A stretch of 64,000 nucleotides of DNA from Pseudothermotoga_B sp051235805. GTDB taxonomy: Bacteria > Thermotogota > Thermotogae > Thermotogales > DSM-5069. This document shows positions 27,872 to 36,674 of the stretch, piece by piece. Below the pieces are notes generated by a model. It worked only from the letters and a program-made list of their open reading frames with translations. It made no database searches and had not been told where the DNA came from. Numbering within the stretch: the first letter of the stretch is position 1; each line of letters begins with the position of its first letter. A program made the position numbers and the translations under genes. The DNA is taken from NCBI RefSeq assembly GCF_051235805.1, contig NZ_JBPNXV010000001.1, positions 248,001 through 312,000 on the forward strand. The letters are read 5' to 3'.

Positions 27872-28770
27872 ATTTCTTTACCCCTCTCTCTTAAAAACTC
27901 GATGACCTCACTTCGAGTCGGTATAGAACTCTGCGCACCTTTCTTTGTGACACTGATTGCCGCTGCCGCACTGGCAAAGATCATTGCCTTTTCGACATCT
28001 TTTGCTTTCTCAAACTCTACAGCAAAGGCTGCGTTGAAGATATCTCCAGCCGCTGTGCTGTCTATAGCATCGACCTTGAAGGCACCAATCTTCATCTTTC
28101 CAAGTTCTCCCAAAAGCAAACAACCTTTATCACCCATTTTGACTATAACGTTCTTACACCCTTTTTCGAGTAAGATTCTTGCCCCATCTTCGGGGTCTTT
28201 TGATCCTGTCAGTGCGAGAAGTTCTGTCTCATTTGGTGTCACGAAGTCGACATATTTGAGGATAGCAAGATCGATTCTATGAGCAGGAGCAGGGTCAAAG
28301 ATCACAGTCTTTTCATTCTCTTTGAAGAGCTTTGCAGCCTCAAAGGTTGTTGAAAAAGAGATCTCATTCTGAAGCAGAAGTATTTGAGCTTTCAGAAGTT
28401 CATTTGTATGTTCTCTGAGCAGTTCGGGTGTGAGCGCGGCGTTGGAACCTGGATAGATTATTATTCTGTTCTCACCGCGCTTAGTTATCTCTATCATGGC
28501 AAAGCCGTTTGAAAGCTGTGTTCTAACAACAAGTTCTTTGACGTCTGCCTTAGCCAGTTCATTGTAGGAAAAATCACCGTTTCCATCGCTGCCAACACAG
28601 GTGAGAAAAAGAACTTCACCGCCGAGTTTTTTACAAGCAACAGCTTGGTTTGCTCCTTTGCCTCCTGCAAATCTCTCAAAAGAAAGACAAGATTGTGTTT
28701 CACCAGGTTTTGTGAACTCTTCCACCGTCAAAACTAAATCAACGTTGTTGCTACCAACTACTGCGATCAC
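27868..28770 (-). CDS. rbsK: Ribokinase (PfkB family)
   Basis: About 300 residues. N-terminal VVGSNNVDLVLTV, the sugar-binding FAGGKGANQAVA and C-terminal DSTAAGDIFNAAFA with the catalytic Asp of the GAGD-type motif identify a ribokinase-like sugar kinase. It phosphorylates ribose or a related pentose. The GTG at 28770 follows GGAGGTG; an upstream in-frame start at 28809 has no site. First of three overlapping genes; divergent from the chain-length gene with about 90 bases between. Confidence 0.85.
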   Translation of the reverse strand: MIAVVGSNNVDLVLTVEEFTKPGETQSCLSFERFAGGKGANQAVACKKLGGEVLFLTCVGSDGNGDFSYNELAKADVKELVVRTQLSNGFAMIEITKRGENRIIIYPGSNAALTPELLREHTNELLKAQILLLQNEISFSTTFEAAKLFKENEKTVIFDPAPAHRIDLAILKYVDFVTPNETELLALTGSKDPEDGARILLEKGCKNVIVKMGDKGCLLLGELGKMKIGAFKVDAIDSTAAGDIFNAAFAVEFEKAKDVEKAMIFASAAAAISVTKKGAQSSIPTRSEVIEFLRERGKEI

Positions 28771-28863
28771 CCTTGCACCTCCTAAAAAGAGTCTATCACG
28801 ATGGACCAATCTGCTGGTTTGTGGTTTAATATTTTCTGAGGATAAGAGATTGGAGGGTTGATT

Positions 28864-30906
28864 TTGAACGACGATAACACAGAAATAACATTGAAAGATA
28901 TTATCCTGATCTTCAAAAGACGTTTTGGATTGTTCGTGTCGATCTTTTTGATCACCTGTTTTGTCACTTTGATCTATCTTTTGTTTTTCGCTAAACCTGT
29001 CTACACTGCGACAGCACAGCTGCTCGTTTCTGCTGGTGGGCAGTCAATAAGTATTCCCATTTCCAGCCAGGTGACGCAGCTTTTGGGTATTAGCGGGATT
29101 GCAGGTACAGGTCTGGACCTCACTACAGAGATTGAGTTGATCAAGAGCCGTGTGAACATAGAAAAATTGGTGCAGCAATTGAATCTTTTAGAGCTTTTCA
29201 AATCCAGAGCAAAGAAGGGCAGTGAGGTAGATCTACAAGATGTCGTTGGTGTGATTGCAAAGAAATGGATCAAAGTCGAAAACGTCAAGAACTCGAAGAT
29301 AGTCGAGCTTTCTGTTGAAAATGAAGATCCACAGCTCGCTGCAAAAGTAGCAAACACTCTGGTCGATCTCTACTTAGATATGAAAAGCAGACTTACAACG
29401 AATGAATACACTGCAAGATTGAATTTCATCGAAAGTCAGTTGCCACGTGTTGAGCAGGAGTTGAAAGAAGTTGAGGACAGGCTGAAGAAATTCAAAGAGG
29501 AGAACCAGATATATGCACTGAGTGATCAAGCAGCAAATTTAGTTAAGTACATAGCTCAATATGATGCTATGGTGAACGAGTACCTGTTGAACATTCAGCA
29601 GACAAAAGCTGGCATAAAGGCGGCAGAGGATATGCTCAAGAAGGTTGATCAAAAGATCATTTCATCGGAGACGATAAGTACTAATCCAGTTGTTCAGCAA
29701 CTTCGTTCAAAGCTCGTCGATCTACAGGTGCAGCTGTCTGCATTGTTGCAAAGCTATTCAGAGGACGACAGAAGGGTAGTCTCACTTAAAAAGCAGATCG
29801 AAGAGACACAGGATCTTCTGCAGAAAGAGATAGCAAAGGTCGTCAGTGCAGAAGTGCAGACGATCAATCCTGCATATTCACAGCTTTATACGAATGTGAT
29901 ACTCAAACAAACTGAACTGCAGGTTCTGGAAGCTTCACTGAGTGCGGTGCAAAAGATACGCGATGAGTACTTTAAGAAAGCATCGATCGTTCCAACTGTT
30001 GAACAGAAGCTTTTTGAACTTGAGAGGGAAAGGCAGGCAAAGCAGACTACTTACTTAGCCCTTTTGGCTCAGTATGAGCAAGCGAGAATTGGTGCTGCAG
30101 GTACTGTAGAAAACGTGAAGTTGTTGAGCAGTGCAATTGTGCCAAAGAGACCTTCAAGACCTAATAAACGTTTGATACTCGCAGTTGGTGGAGTCCTTGG
30201 AATTTTCCTTGGTCTTCTGGGTGTTTTCATTCGTGATGTCACCGACAAGAAATTTAGAACAAGAGATGAAATTGAAAGAACCTTTCCAAAGATGATCCTT
30301 GGCAAGATTCGATCTTCAAGGTCGCCTTTGACCGGTACTCTTACCGACGACAAAGCACTCGAGGAACTCAAACAGATCGCAGTAAAGATTTGTAGCGACT
30401 CTTCGGGTCATGTGATCGGCGTTACAAGCCTTGAGCCGAAAGAGGGAAAGACCTTCGTTGCGATCAACCTAGCTTACGTCTTGTCGAAGATGTCTCAAAG
30501 AGTTTTGTTGGTCGATCTAAACTCTTGCGCACCAAAGCTGAAAGAAATCTTTCTCAAGAATCATGAGCACCCAGGTTTACTGGCTTTTTTGAATGGCAGA
30601 AAGTTAGAAGAGTGTGTTTTCAGCGCTTCGGAGAATCTTGATCTGATTCTTCTTGAAAAAGAAGACGACTGGTTGATGAGTAGTTCGAAATTACCACAGA
30701 TACTCGGGGAACTTTCACAGCGCTACGATAAGGTAATCATCGAGATACCACACTTGACAAGTGCTGATGGTTTGCTCGCGGCGCAGATCGTCAAGAAGAT
30801 CATCATCGCTGTTAAGTTGAATAACACAAAGAAGGAGTTGGCTGCACACTTGGAAGAGAACGGTTTGCAAAACAAATTGCTTGGACTGGTTCTTCAAGAA
30901 AGATGA
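28864..30906 (+). CDS. Wzz-type polysaccharide chain-length protein fused to a CpsD-like ATPase domain
   Basis: About 680 residues. Wzz N-terminal domain with a first membrane helix (about 20-43), long coiled coil (170-400), a second helix near 435-452 and a cytoplasmic ATPase-like domain. In that last domain the Walker A region reads SLEPKEGKTFVAINLA, where bacterial tyrosine kinases have PGEGKS/T, and Walker A' reads VLLVDLNS. A typical Tyr-rich tail is missing. It probably controls export or length of a surface polysaccharide. Start TTG 28864, six bases after GGAGGG; TTG 28858 abuts that site. No other polysaccharide genes are near. Confidence 0.75.
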   Translation: MNDDNTEITLKDIILIFKRRFGLFVSIFLITCFVTLIYLLFFAKPVYTATAQLLVSAGGQSISIPISSQVTQLLGISGIAGTGLDLTTEIELIKSRVNIEKLVQQLNLLELFKSRAKKGSEVDLQDVVGVIAKKWIKVENVKNSKIVELSVENEDPQLAAKVANTLVDLYLDMKSRLTTNEYTARLNFIESQLPRVEQELKEVEDRLKKFKEENQIYALSDQAANLVKYIAQYDAMVNEYLLNIQQTKAGIKAAEDMLKKVDQKIISSETISTNPVVQQLRSKLVDLQVQLSALLQSYSEDDRRVVSLKKQIEETQDLLQKEIAKVVSAEVQTINPAYSQLYTNVILKQTELQVLEASLSAVQKIRDEYFKKASIVPTVEQKLFELERERQAKQTTYLALLAQYEQARIGAAGTVENVKLLSSAIVPKRPSRPNKRLILAVGGVLGIFLGLLGVFIRDVTDKKFRTRDEIERTFPKMILGKIRSSRSPLTGTLTDDKALEELKQIAVKICSDSSGHVIGVTSLEPKEGKTFVAINLAYVLSKMSQRVLLVDLNSCAPKLKEIFLKNHEHPGLLAFLNGRKLEECVFSASENLDLILLEKEDDWLMSSSKLPQILGELSQRYDKVIIEIPHLTSADGLLAAQIVKKIIIAVKLNNTKKELAAHLEENGLQNKLLGLVLQER

Positions 30907-31631
30907 TACATGAGGTAAATTGTAAGAAAATCATCACACGCACCAAGATACCGGTTGCAAAGTATGTGATCAATCCATACATCGGTTGTTCTTTTGGATG
31001 TCTTTATTGTTTTGCACAGTTCATAGGTCCTTTCAAGTACACCAGTTCCAAGTGGGACAGAGATCTTTGGGTGAAAGTGAACGCAGCAGATCTCATCGAA
31101 AAGGAACTGCCTAAGGCTTCGGGTGATTTCTTTCTTTCCAGTGTGTGCGACCCATACCAGCACGTAGAGAAAAAATACCAGTTGACCAGAAGGATCTTGC
31201 AGCTTTTGAGATCTCACTTTCGAGAAGCTCACATCATGACAAAATCAACCCTTGTGAGTAGAGACGTCGATCTTTTGAGAGAGCTTTCTGTAACGCTCAC
31301 GATTACTACAGATCGAGAGGATGTCAGGAAGATCCTCGAACCTGGCGCACCAGCGGTGGAGGAAAGACTAAATACCTTGAAGAAGCTCAAAGAAGATGGT
31401 ATCAAAGTTTCAGTCTTTGTCGGTCCAGTTCTGCCAATGAATCCAGAAAATCTGGCAAAGCAACTGTCAAAGTATGTGGACAACGTTTTTCTCGACGCAC
31501 TGAATTACCACAGATTGGTGAACTCAGTGTACACAAAATGTGGTTGGCAAGAGTGGCTTACAGAGGAGAAGTTTTTCGAAACGGTGGAAGTTTTTGAGAA
31601 AATCTTTGGAAAGGACAATGTTAGGTACTGA
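30903..31631 (+). CDS. Radical SAM protein of the spore photoproduct lyase-like group
   Basis: A 242-residue protein with Cys29, Cys33 and Cys36 (CSFGCLYC), the CxxxCxxC cluster ligands of radical SAM enzymes. INPYIGCSFGCLYC, SSVCDPYQHVEKK, TKSTLVSRD and VGPVLPMN resemble the SplB-like group often annotated as Rv2578c-type. No accessory Fe-S domain. The substrate is unknown. It overlaps the Wzz-like gene by 4 bases, so it is co-translated with it, an association I cannot explain. Confidence 0.75.
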   Translation: MIHEVNCKKIITRTKIPVAKYVINPYIGCSFGCLYCFAQFIGPFKYTSSKWDRDLWVKVNAADLIEKELPKASGDFFLSSVCDPYQHVEKKYQLTRRILQLLRSHFREAHIMTKSTLVSRDVDLLRELSVTLTITTDREDVRKILEPGAPAVEERLNTLKKLKEDGIKVSVFVGPVLPMNPENLAKQLSKYVDNVFLDALNYHRLVNSVYTKCGWQEWLTEEKFFETVEVFEKIFGKDNVRY

Positions 31632-31671
31632 CTGAACAGTACAGGCGCCGATCTTTATTCTCATCTAAGCT

Positions 31672-32721
31672 TCACGTGTTGAAGATTCTGTTTTCTAACA
31701 TGTACTCTGCTGCTCCGATCAAGATTGCATCGGGGTTGCTGAGAGATTTTCTGATGAAGATCTCAAATCCATAAAACCTTTCTCTGACAATTCGTTCTAC
31801 CTCGTGGAGTACATTTTCACCAAAGATGGCGTATCTGCCTCCAATTACAAAGTGGTACACATCGATTGTAGAGACGACATTTTGGACAATCGTTGCCAGC
31901 AATCTTGTCAGTTGCTCTTCATTGAACTTCCCTTGAACTGAGTGATTCTCCAAGAGTTTGCTGTAGAATTCTCCTGTAGTAGTCAAAGGATTACTGTTAT
32001 AGATCATCTTACCTATTTCTCCGGCATAGCCACGATTTCCTTTGAAGAGTGATTTTTCCAAAATCATTCCACCGCCTAAGCCATCACCTAAGTGTATGTA
32101 AAACATGTTTGCAATCTCTTCTTCCATACTCATGAACTCACCGAGTGCAGAAAGATTCGCATCGTTCTCAATCATCACAGGGAATTTGAATCTTTTTTGC
32201 AGATACTCAACGAGGCGAATATTCTCCAAACCCTTTATCAGACTGCTGCTGACTCTTCCAGTCACAGGGTCCAAAACACCAGAAACGGCGATACAGATTC
32301 CAAGAACTCGTGAGTTCTCAATCTGCTGAAGACTTTCGTTTATATGTCTAATCATTTGCTCAAGTCCCGTGTATATGTTCTGCTCCAGGGTGAAATCTCT
32401 AACCTGCTCCACCTTCAGTAGGCTGTTCACCAAGGCTACTCGCACCGAATAACTCGATAGGTCTACTGCAACCACGCGTGCAGCAGATGGGTTGATCTTC
32501 AATAGAATGGGAGGTCTTCCACCAGATGAAGGTCCTTGAGAAGACTGCAAGATTATCTTTGCACTGATGAGCGGCTTGAGTAGCTCAGAGATAGTTGAAG
32601 AGTTAACATTCAGCTTCTTGGCAACCTGCGATTTGGAGACAGGTTGATGTTTGAGTACTTCTTTAAGAACAACTCTCAAATTATTTCTTCTTAAGTAGGA
32701 ACTGTTTCTTATCTTGCTCAT
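31672..32721 (-). CDS. ROK-family transcriptional repressor (XylR/NagC type)
   Basis: A 349-residue regulator: winged helix N-terminus (about 15-70, QPVSKSQVAKKLNVNSSTISELLKPL), then a ROK sugar-binding domain with VVAVDLSSYSVRVALV, IENDANLSALGEF and GDGLGGGMIL. The HxCxCxxxGC zinc motif of ROK kinases is not present, so it is likely only a sensor. Divergent from the ABC importer operon, which it probably represses in the absence of a sugar. RBS GGTGAGG. Confidence 0.85.
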   Translation of the reverse strand: MSKIRNSSYLRRNNLRVVLKEVLKHQPVSKSQVAKKLNVNSSTISELLKPLISAKIILQSSQGPSSGGRPPILLKINPSAARVVAVDLSSYSVRVALVNSLLKVEQVRDFTLEQNIYTGLEQMIRHINESLQQIENSRVLGICIAVSGVLDPVTGRVSSSLIKGLENIRLVEYLQKRFKFPVMIENDANLSALGEFMSMEEEIANMFYIHLGDGLGGGMILEKSLFKGNRGYAGEIGKMIYNSNPLTTTGEFYSKLLENHSVQGKFNEEQLTRLLATIVQNVVSTIDVYHFVIGGRYAIFGENVLHEVERIVRERFYGFEIFIRKSLSNPDAILIGAAEYMLENRIFNT

Positions 32722-32779
32722 CTACCTCACCATTTTAATTTTACCACAAAATTGATATTTCCAAGACTTTTTACAAGAC

Positions 32780-32809
32780 TTGACATAAGTATGAAAAATA
32801 TGCTATAGT
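32780..32809 (+). promoter_or_regulatory. Promoter of the sugar importer operon
   Basis: TTGACA (32780-32785) and TATAGT (32804-32809) with an 18-base spacer, 34 bases before the start codon. It lies between the ROK repressor and its likely target operon, so repressor sites are expected here. Confidence 0.75.
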
Positions 32810-32842
32810 CCATTTTAGTTGACGAGAGGGGGAGGTGTTTCC

Positions 32843-34084
32843 ATGAGAAGGCTAGCTGTGTTGATAGTCCTGACAGCTGTTGTCCTTTCCTTTGCCGCTA
32901 CGAAGATTCGGTTTTCTTTCTGGGGTTCACCTGCAGAGTTACCACCCTATCAGGAGATTGTGAAGCAGTTCCAGGCTGAAAACCCAGATATTCAGGTGGA
33001 GATCATCAACTACCCTTGGTCGACGTACTTTGACAAGATTCAGGCAATGATGGCTGCAGAAGATGCACCTGATGTCATGTTTCTACACACTATACCGAGC
33101 TGGGCGGCAAAAGGTGTCTTGGAGGATCTCACACCGTACATTGAGAAAACAAACTTTCCAGCGATGGCTTACAACCAAGAGTTGCTGAGCACTTTCACGT
33201 ACAAAGGAAGGATCTATGGCTTCCCAAGAGACAACGACACAACTGTGGTATTTTACAACAAAACACTCTTCGATGAAGCTGGTGTCTCTTACCCTGATTA
33301 TTCTTGGAATTGGCAGAAGTTCCTGGATGCAGCAAGAAAGTTAACTAAGATTGATTCACGCGGCAGGGTAACTCAGTGGGGTGTTGTGCTCGAGAGGAAC
33401 AAATGGCACCTGTGGATTCACATGAACGGTGGAAGGATCGTTGACAATTACGATGCACCAACGAAGTGTACTCTCAATGAAAGAGCTGCGGTTGAAGCAA
33501 TTCAATTCATTGCAGATATGATTCTTTCTTACAAAGTGACTCCGTCCATAGCAGAACTTGCGCAACTGGGTTCGGCAGCGGAGTTGTTCACAACAGGCAG
33601 GGTGGCAATGGTTTTGAGCAATGCTGCTCAGATAGGTTCATTCCTGACGAACAAGAACTTGAAGTTTGGTGTTGCTCCCTTACCTTACATGCTGACACGT
33701 ACGAACACCTTGGGTGGGGCAGGTTTTGTGATGTATTCAAAGTCTAAGAACAAAGATGCCGCTTGGAAGTTCATGCAGTTCTTGTGTGGTCCAAAAGGAC
33801 AAGCAATCTTTGCAAAAAGTGGCGATGCTGTGCCAGCGATGAGAACTCCTGAAACAGTTAAAGCGTTCATTTCTAATCCACCGAGCGAACAGGAAAGACT
33901 TGTTTTCTTCACCGAGACTGAGTTTGGTGTGAAGTTTCCACAGATGCCGGGCTGGTGGGAGATCTTTGATTATGTCACCAGAGAGCTTGACTATGTCTGG
34001 ACAGGTCAAAAGTCCGCTGTTGAGGTCCTTGAGTATGTCACTCAAGAGGTCACGAAGATGATCAAACAGTATGGAACGTGGTAG
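32843..34084 (+). CDS. Sugar ABC transporter substrate-binding protein
   Basis: About 413 residues. Signal peptide at 1-18 (RRLAVLIVLTAVVLSFAA), no lipobox Cys visible. Then the family-1 solute-binding fold: IRFSFWGSPAELPPYQEIVKQF, DVMFLHTIPSWAAKGVLEDL, GRIYGFPRDNDTTVVFYNKTLF and FMQFLCGPKGQAIFAK. It binds an oligosaccharide outside the cell. The ATG at 32843 has GGGGGAGGTG upstream, and the frame open from 32819 is not needed. Specificity cannot be read. Confidence 0.9.
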   Translation: MRRLAVLIVLTAVVLSFAATKIRFSFWGSPAELPPYQEIVKQFQAENPDIQVEIINYPWSTYFDKIQAMMAAEDAPDVMFLHTIPSWAAKGVLEDLTPYIEKTNFPAMAYNQELLSTFTYKGRIYGFPRDNDTTVVFYNKTLFDEAGVSYPDYSWNWQKFLDAARKLTKIDSRGRVTQWGVVLERNKWHLWIHMNGGRIVDNYDAPTKCTLNERAAVEAIQFIADMILSYKVTPSIAELAQLGSAAELFTTGRVAMVLSNAAQIGSFLTNKNLKFGVAPLPYMLTRTNTLGGAGFVMYSKSKNKDAAWKFMQFLCGPKGQAIFAKSGDAVPAMRTPETVKAFISNPPSEQERLVFFTETEFGVKFPQMPGWWEIFDYVTRELDYVWTGQKSAVEVLEYVTQEVTKMIKQYGTW

Positions 34085-34090
34085 ATCTCT

Positions 34091-34108
34091 GCGGCGCTTC
34101 GGCGCCGC
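34091..34108 (+). terminator. Intercistronic hairpin after the binding-protein gene
   Basis: GCGGCGC (34091-34097), TTCG, GCGCCGC (34102-34108): a perfect 7-bp stem capped by a stable tetraloop, without a T-run. Such hairpins often protect the binding-protein mRNA and lower expression of downstream permeases. Confidence 0.65.
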
Positions 34109-34131
34109 ATTACCTAAAAAGAAGGTGTTCG

Positions 34132-34947
34132 ATGAAACTGCGCGTATTTGACACACACATTCATTTTATTTCCCAGGAGAGTCAGTATTCAGATTTTGTC
34201 AACAGATTACTTGAATACAGTGAGAAGAACAACGTTGAAAAGATGGTACTCATTGGTGCACCTGATGCCAATGAACTTGTGAAAAAAGCCTTTGATGAAT
34301 TTCCAGATCGCTTTCTTGGTATTGCTTGGATTGATCTGGACAACGATGATTTGAAGGATGTAGAACTCTACAAGAAGATGGGCTTCGTCGGTCTGAAGGT
34401 CATTCTCACCGATAGAAATTATGATGATCCGAGTTATTTTCCTTTCTACGAAGAAGCTCAGAACAACAATATGGTGATCTTGTTTCACACGGGTGTGATC
34501 GGAGGACCTGTAGATTACTTACTCGATGAGAAAAGTGGTATGGTAGCTGACGAAGAGGAGATTCTAAGCAAGCTCAAAGGGAAATCTTCTGCGCGTATGA
34601 GGTCGATTTACTTGGACACAATTGCGAATTCTTTTCCAAGATTGAGAATAATCGGTGCACACCTCGGTTGGCCCGAATACATGATCTCGTGTGCCGTTGC
34701 CAGATGGAGGAAGAATGTTTATTTTGATCTCTCGGGTGGTGAGGTGGTGCGAAGGCACATAATAGAAGGTGGTTATGTCAAGAAGGAGATCTCTGTAAAG
34801 AAAATCATCTTTGGCACCGACAGCAGCATCGAGAAGATGCCGCGTGAAATAATTGGATGGTATGATTCACTTAGATCGATGGGTTTATCTGAAGAAGAAA
34901 TAGACAGGATTTTCTATTCAAATGCTGCGGAGATTTATTTGAGTTGA
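34132..34947 (+). CDS. Amidohydrolase-family metal-dependent hydrolase
   Basis: About 271 residues of an amidohydrolase_2/TatD-like barrel. FDTHIHF gives the first two His ligands, VILFHTGV the third, IIGAHLGWPEY the fourth and FGTDSS the Asp. It sits between the binding-protein and permease genes, so it likely acts on a component of the imported compound, perhaps a lactone, ester or amide. Start ATG 34132 with GAAGGTG. The substrate is unknown. Confidence 0.75.
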   Translation: MKLRVFDTHIHFISQESQYSDFVNRLLEYSEKNNVEKMVLIGAPDANELVKKAFDEFPDRFLGIAWIDLDNDDLKDVELYKKMGFVGLKVILTDRNYDDPSYFPFYEEAQNNNMVILFHTGVIGGPVDYLLDEKSGMVADEEEILSKLKGKSSARMRSIYLDTIANSFPRLRIIGAHLGWPEYMISCAVARWRKNVYFDLSGGEVVRRHIIEGGYVKKEISVKKIIFGTDSSIEKMPREIIGWYDSLRSMGLSEEEIDRIFYSNAAEIYLS

Positions 34948-34953
34948 AGAGCG

Positions 34954-35844
34954 GTGATTGAATTGACATTGCGAAGCAAAGAAACACTTGCCGCTTGGTC
35001 CTTTCTACTGCCTGGGTTTGTTGGTTTTTGTGTTTTTGTCTTCGGTGCGGTGATAGTTTCTCTGATCTTGAGTTTCCTGCAGTGGGATATGCTCACACAA
35101 CCGCGTTTTGTGGGATTGCAGAACTATGCGACTCTATTCACCAAAGACAAAACCTTTGGGTTGGTTTTGAAAAACACCATAATCTTTGTCCTTGGCACGG
35201 TGCCAACCAGAGTGATCTTGGGGCTTGTCTTTGCATTGATATTGGTTAGAAAGATCCCGCTTCGGGTTTTCTTTAGAGCAGCTGTTTTTTTCCCCGTGAT
35301 CGTTCCAACGGTGGCGGCTGCGATGGTCTTCAGGTGGATCTTCAACGCAGATTTCGGGCTCTTGAACGATTTTCTCTACAACTTAGGTGTTTCAAATCTG
35401 CCGCGCTGGCTCTCCGAACCAAGATGGGCATTGATAGCAATAGTCATTCTCAGTGTGTGGAAAGATGTTGGCTTTTCAACTGTGCTTTTCATGGCGGGTC
35501 TTGAGGGTATACCTTCTTCGCTGTACGAAGCTGCACAACTCGATGGCGCAAATAGTTGGAAGCGCTTTGTTTATATAACGATGCCATTGCTGTCACCTAC
35601 AACTTTTTTCGTGATAGTGATCAATGTGATAAGCTCTTTTCAGGTCTTTGACCAAGCCTACGTTCTCACAGGCGGTGGACCGGGTAACGCAACGAATACT
35701 ATTGTTTACTATATATACAGCAACGCCTTTCAATGGTTTAAAATGGGGTATGCCTCTGCTATCGCTTGGGTTTTGTTTGGCATAATCTTTCTTGCGACAC
35801 TCGTGCAATTTCGGTATCAAAAAAAGTGGGTGTATTACGAATGA
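34954..35844 (+). CDS. Sugar ABC transporter permease, MalF/UgpA type
   Basis: A 296-residue inner-membrane protein with six predicted helices and the ABC permease EAA loop LYEAAQLDGANSWKRFVYITMPLL (about 187-210), where the ATPase docks. Start is GTG 34954 or TTG 34963; the GGTGAT ribosome-like site favours either weakly. Its stop overlaps the next permease start. Confidence 0.88.
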   Translation: MIELTLRSKETLAAWSFLLPGFVGFCVFVFGAVIVSLILSFLQWDMLTQPRFVGLQNYATLFTKDKTFGLVLKNTIIFVLGTVPTRVILGLVFALILVRKIPLRVFFRAAVFFPVIVPTVAAAMVFRWIFNADFGLLNDFLYNLGVSNLPRWLSEPRWALIAIVILSVWKDVGFSTVLFMAGLEGIPSSLYEAAQLDGANSWKRFVYITMPLLSPTTFFVIVINVISSFQVFDQAYVLTGGGPGNATNTIVYYIYSNAFQWFKMGYASAIAWVLFGIIFLATLVQFRYQKKWVYYE

Positions 35845-36674
35845 AAAGGCACACGAAAGAGAAGTTGATAAACTGGATACTGTTTTGTGCAATGATTGTC
35901 GTAGCTTTTTTCATGTTGGTACCATTCTTTTGGATGTTTTCAACGTCTCTGAAAACTGTTGGAGAGGTTTTTGAATATCCACCAAGGTGGATTCCATCTA
36001 CACCACAGTGGGAGAATTACAGGAAGGTTTGGACAGTAGTTCCCTTTGGAAGATACATGCTCAACAGCCTCATTGTCTCAACCTTCATTACATTTCTGCA
36101 TCTGATAGTTGCTTCACTCAGTGCATATGCCTTTGCAAGATTGAACTTTCCTGGCAGAGATAGATTGTTCTTACTGTATATTGCGACTTTAATGATACCA
36201 GGACAGGTAACTATGATACCAAACTTCATCTTGGTCAAGATCTTTGGCTGGACGGACACGTACATTGGGTTGATACTACCCAACGTTTTCACAGCTTTTG
36301 GGGTTTTCCTGCTGAGGCAGTTTTTTATGACGATCCCGAAGGACTATGAAGATGCCGCAAGAATAGATGGCGCTTCAAGGTTTTACGTTTATTCGAGGAT
36401 CATTATTCCACTTTCTATACCGGCAGTTTCAACCCTCGCAATCTTCACCTTTGTCTTTCAGTGGAACAATTTGCTCTGGCCTCTTGTGGTGGTGAGCAAA
36501 GATTATATGAAAACGATAACTATAGGTTTGGCAAGCTTTCAAGGTATGTATGGAACCAGCTGGAATCTTTTGATGGCTGCTGCAGTGATGGGTGTTGTCC
36601 CTTCGGTGATAGCCTTTATCGTTGGACAGAAGTACCTCATAAAAGGCATAACGCTCACAGGTCTGAAAGGTTAG
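35841..36674 (+). CDS. Sugar ABC transporter permease, MalG/UgpE type
   Basis: About 277 residues, six helices and the EAA loop YEDAARIDGASRFYVYSRIIIPL. It starts inside the preceding stop codon (ATGA overlap); the frame open further upstream from 35766 overlaps the first permease and is rejected. No ATPase gene follows: the operon ends here, overlapping purD by 20 bases. Confidence 0.88.
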   Translation: MKRHTKEKLINWILFCAMIVVAFFMLVPFFWMFSTSLKTVGEVFEYPPRWIPSTPQWENYRKVWTVVPFGRYMLNSLIVSTFITFLHLIVASLSAYAFARLNFPGRDRLFLLYIATLMIPGQVTMIPNFILVKIFGWTDTYIGLILPNVFTAFGVFLLRQFFMTIPKDYEDAARIDGASRFYVYSRIIIPLSIPAVSTLAIFTFVFQWNNLLWPLVVVSKDYMKTITIGLASFQGMYGTSWNLLMAAAVMGVVPSVIAFIVGQKYLIKGITLTGLKG

